From: Lumnitzera littorea
Lineage: Eukaryota; Streptophyta; Magnoliopsida; Myrtales; Combretaceae
Assembly: GCA_024138015.1 (NCBI GenBank)
Contig: JAMXBB010000004.1
Location: 80,387,613 to 80,451,612 of the forward strand
Direction: 5' to 3'
DNA: 64,000 nt
Under the pieces are notes generated by a model. The model did not search any database. It was not told the origin of the DNA and saw only the letters and a list, made by a program, of their open reading frames with translations. Below, piece after piece: positions 60,351-64,000 of the stretch. Position 1 is the first letter of the stretch. The number at the start of each line of letters is the position of its first letter. The position numbers were made by a program, and so were the translations under genes.

Positions 60351-61599
60351 TAGCTAGCTCAAGCAGCACTTTCACCTCCTTGGTCATTTAGCTCATTAAG
60401 GGTACGATCGAAGACTTCTTCAAATATTTAGGTCATAGCTAGTTCAAGAGGCGCTTCGACCGTTTTGGTGAGTCAGCTCATTATGGGCACGATCCAGGTC
60501 TTCTTTAAATTTTTAGGTCCTACCCAGCTCGTGGGGAACTTTGACTGCAATTCTGAGTCAGTTCATTAAGGGCACGATCCAAGACTTCTTCAAATTTTTA
60601 GGTCTTAGCCAGCTCCAGGGCCGTTTTGACTGCCTTTGTGAGTCAGCACATTTTGGGCACGATCCAGGTCTTCTTCAAATTTTTAGGTCTTAGCCAGCTC
60701 AACTGATGGTTTGACCGCGTTGGTGAGTTAGCTCATTAAGGGCACGATCCTAGTCTTCTTCAAATTTTTAGGTCTTAGCCAACTTAAGGGACACTCTGAC
60801 CAACTTGTTGAGTCAGCTCATTAATGGCACAATCCAATTCTTCTTCAAATTTTTAGATCTTAGCCAGCTCAAGCGGCGCTTTGACCGCCTTGGTGAGTCA
60901 GCTCATTAAGGGCACGATCCAACTCTTCTTCAAATTTTTTGGTCTTAGCCAGCTCAAGGGACGCTTCGACTGCCATCGTTAGTCAGCTCATTAGTGGCAC
61001 GATCTAAGTGTTCTTCAAATTTTTAGGTTTTAGCTAGCTCATGGGGTGTTTTGACCACCTTGGTAAGTCAGCCCATCGAGGGCACGATCCAAGTTTTCTT
61101 GAAATTTTTAGGTCTTAGCCAGCTCAAGGGGCGCTTTGATCGCGTTGTTGAGTCTTCTCATTAAGGGCACGATCCAAGCCATCTTCAAATTTTTATGTCT
61201 TCGCCAGCACAAAGGGCGCTTTGACCGCCTTAGTGAGTCAGCTTATTAATGGCACGATCCAAGTCTTCTTCAAATTTTTAGGTCTTAGCCAACTCATGGG
61301 GCGCTTTGACCGCGTTGGTCAGTCGGCTCATTAACGGCACGATCCAAGTCTTCTTCAAATTTTTAGATCTTAGCCAGCTCAAGGGGCGCTTTGACCGCCC
61401 TGGTGAGTCTGCTCATTAAGGGCACGGTCCAAGTCTTCCTCAAATATTTAGGTCTTAGCCAGCTCAAGGGGCATTTTAACCTCCTTGGTGAGTCAACTCA
61501 TTAAGGGCACGATCTAAGTCTTCTTCAAATTTTTAGGTCTTAACCAGCTCATGGGGCGCTTTGACCGCCTTGGTGAGTCAGCTCATTAAGGGCACAATC

Positions 61600-63850
61600 C
61601 AAGTCTTACTCATATTTTTAGGTCTTATCTAGCTCATGGCACGCTTTGACCGCTTTGTTGTGTTAGCTCATTAAGGGTACGATCCAAGTCATCTTCAAAT
61701 TTTTAGGTCTGAACCAGCTCAAGGGGCGCTTTGACTACCTTGGTCAGTCAGCTCATCAAGGGCACGATCCAAGTCTTCTTCAAATATTTAGGTCTTAACC
61801 AGCTCAAGGAGCGCTTTGACCACCAGGGTTAGTCATCTCATTAAGGGCACGATCCAAGTCTTCTTCAAATTTTTAGGTTTTAGCCAACTCACGGGGTGCA
61901 TTAACCGCCTTACTGTGTTAGTTCATGAAGGGCACGATCCATGACTTCAAATTTTTAGTTCTTAGCCAGCTCATGGGGCGCTTTGACCACGTTAGCGAGT
62001 CAGCTCATTAAGGGCGCAATCTAAGACTTCTTCAAATTTTCAGGTCTTAGCCAGCTTATGGGGCGCTAAGACCACCTTGGTCAGTCAGCTGATTATGGGC
62101 ACGATCTAGGTCTTCCTCAAATTTTTAGCTCCTAGCCAGCTCAAGGGATGCTTTGACCGCCTTGGTGAGTCAGCTCATTAACGGCACGATGCAGGACTTC
62201 TTCAAATTTTTAGGTCTTAGCCAGCTTATGGGACGCTTTGATTGCCTTGGTGAGTCAGCTCATTAAGGGCATGATCTAGGTATTCATCAAATTTTTTGGT
62301 CTTAGCCAGCTCAAGGGGCACATTGACCGCCTTGGTGAGTCAGCTCATTAAGGGTATGATCCAAGTCTTCTTTAAATTTTTTTGTCTTAGCTAGCTCATG
62401 GCGCGCTTGGACTGCCATGGTGAGTCTGCTCATTAAGGGCACGATCCATGTTTTCTTCAAATTTTTAGGTCTTAGCCAGCTCAAGGGGCACTTTGACCGC
62501 CTTGCTGAGTCAGCTCATTTAGGGCACGATCCAAGTCTTCTTCAAATTTTTTGGTCTTAGCTAGCACATGGGGTGCTTTGACCGCCTTGGTAAGTCAGCT
62601 CATTAAGGGCACGATCCATGTCTACTTCATATTTTTAGGTCTTAGCCAGCTCAAGGGACACTGTGACCTCCTTAGTGAGTCAGCACATTAAGGGCATGAT
62701 CCTGGTCTTCTTCAAATTTTTTAGTCATAGCAAGCTCGAGGGGCGCTTTGACCGCCTTGGTGAGTCAGCTCATTTTGGGCACAATCCATGTCATCTTTAG
62801 ATTTTTTGGTCTGAGCCAGCTCATAAGGCGCTTTGACCACCATGGTGAGTCAGCTTACTAAGGGCACAATCTAAGTCTTCTTGAAGTTTTTAAGTCTTAG
62901 CCAGCACATGGGGTGCTTTGACCGTCTTCGTGAGTCAGCTCATTAAGGGCACGATCCAGGTCTTCTTCAAATTTTTTAGTTTTAGTCAGCTCAAGGGGTG
63001 CTTTAACCGCTCTAGTGAGTCTAATCATTAAGGGCACGATCCAAGTCTTGTTGAAATTTTTTGGTCTTAGCCAGCTCATGAGGCGCTTGGACTGCCTTGC
63101 TGAGTCTGCTCATTAAGGGCACGATCCAAGTCTTCTTCAAATTTTTAGGTCATAGCCGGCTCAAGAGTACCTTGACCGCCTTGTTGAGTCAGCTTATTAA
63201 GGGCACGGTCCAAGTCTTCTTCAAATTTTTAGGTCTTAGCTTGCTCTTGAGGCATTGTCACCGCCTTGGTGAGTCTGCTCATTAACGGCACGATCCATGT
63301 CTTCTTCAAATTTTTAGGTCTTAGCCAACTCAAGGGGCGCTTTGACAGCCTTGGTGAGTCAGCTCATTAAGGGCACATTCTAACTCTTATTCATATTTTT
63401 AGGTCTTATCTAGCTCATGGCGCGCTTTGACCGCTTTGTTGAGTTAGCGCATTAAGGGTATGATGTAATTCATCTTCAAATTTTTAGGTCTTAACCAGCT
63501 CAAGGGGCACGTTGACCGCCTTGGTGAGTCAGCTCATTAAGGGTACGATCCAAGTCTTTTTCAAATATTTAGGTCTTAGCCAGCTCAAGGAGCGCTTTGA
63601 CCGCCATGGTTAGTCAGCTCATTAAGGGCACGATCCAAGTCTTCTTCAAATTTTTAGGTTTTAGCCAGCTCATGGGGTACATTGACCGCCTTGGTGAGTC
63701 AGTTCCTGAAGGGCACAATCCAGGACTTCAAATTTTTAGGTCTTAGCCAGCTCATGGGGCGCTTTGACCACCTTGGCGAGTCAGCTTATTAAGGGCGCAA
63801 TCCAAGACTTCTTCAAATTTTTAGGTCTTACCCAGCTCGTAGGGCGCTTT
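61600..63850. repeat. Higher-order repeat of about 21 monomers at the window end
   Basis: CATATTTTTAGGTCTTATC at 61611 and 63392, and a short monomer with GACTTCAAAT at 61943 and 63724, are each 1781 bp apart, 21 monomers less 4 bp. The monomers between the markers also agree in order (TCATGGCACGC/TCATGGCGCGC, AGGGCGCAATC). The second copy is cut by the window end. Confidence 0.72.
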
Positions 63851-64000
63851 GACCGCTGCTTTGAGTCATTCAGCTCATTATGGGCACGATTCAGGTCTTC
63901 CCCAAATTTTTTGGTCTTAGCCAACTCTATGGACGCTTTGATCGCCTTGGTGAGTCAACTCCTTAACGGCACGATGTAGGACTTCTTCAAATTTTTAGGT

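Larger units (their letters stand above)
41642..64000. repeat. 85-bp tandem satellite array, right block
   Basis: The same satellite resumes directly after the truncated integrase, starting in mid-monomer at CATGGGGCGCTTTGACC (about position 51 of the unit), while the left block stopped near position 10. It has the same orientation and the same motifs as the left block. By length it holds about 263 monomers and continues past the window end. Scattered monomers are shortened or lengthened, for example near 44470 (about +10 bp), 48682 (about -18 bp), 52184 and 55651 (-17 bp each), and 49662, 61943 and 63724 (-6 bp type). No gene is visible; short plus and minus ORFs are repeat by-products. Confidence 0.98.

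Overview
The window is plant repetitive DNA. It is one long array of a tandem satellite with a period of 85 bp, interrupted once by a decayed, 3'-truncated Ty3/gypsy LTR retrotransposon. I see no functional host gene, tRNA, rRNA or CRISPR. A plant is inferred from three things: the retroelement's primer binding site matches plant initiator tRNA-Met, its gag/pol resemble plant chromoviruses (Tekay/Del-like), and its decay pattern (mostly CAG/CAA to TAG/TAA) fits dense plant-type cytosine methylation. The species cannot be named, and I do not recognise this satellite as a described family.

Layout. 1-33133: satellite, about 390 monomers by length. 33134-41642: retrotransposon, satellite-free. 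41642-64000: satellite, about 263 monomers. Recurring diagnostic variants show the array is built of higher-order repeats (HORs) that change along it: long 30-41-mers (to ~16.9 kb); a clean 15-mer in three copies (~16.95-20.78 kb); 11-17-mers (to ~26.9 kb) followed by a 3-mer in three copies (26,893-27,657); 13-15-mers (~28.3-33.1 kb); a recent 8-mer duplication beside the retroelement (41,761-43,118); long repeats sharing variants with the first block (~43.5-50.3 kb); a 26-mer with an internal 15-mer expansion (~50.7-59 kb); and 5-mer and 21-mer repeats (59-64 kb). A lone N at 31,040 marks a suspect assembly join.

The retroelement reads, in order: 5' LTR (about 3.4 kb, with a W-box cluster, telobox motifs, a short tandem repeat, a perfect hairpin and a TATA-like box), PBS, an unrecognised pre-gag ORF, gag with zinc knuckles, protease, reverse transcriptase, RNase H, and the start of integrase. 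It is cut in the integrase zinc-binding domain, where satellite resumes. Integrase core, chromodomain, 3' LTR and the second target-site copy are missing. Twelve or so in-frame stops, two frameshifts and changed catalytic residues show it is dead. Two stretches look like spliceosomal introns whose removal keeps frame: one between the pre-gag ORF and gag, one between gag and protease.

The two parts belong together as heterochromatin: a methylated, recombining satellite that received a retroelement and then lost that element's 3' half, most simply by illegitimate recombination. All ORFs within the satellite are by-products of the repeat and are not annotated as genes.
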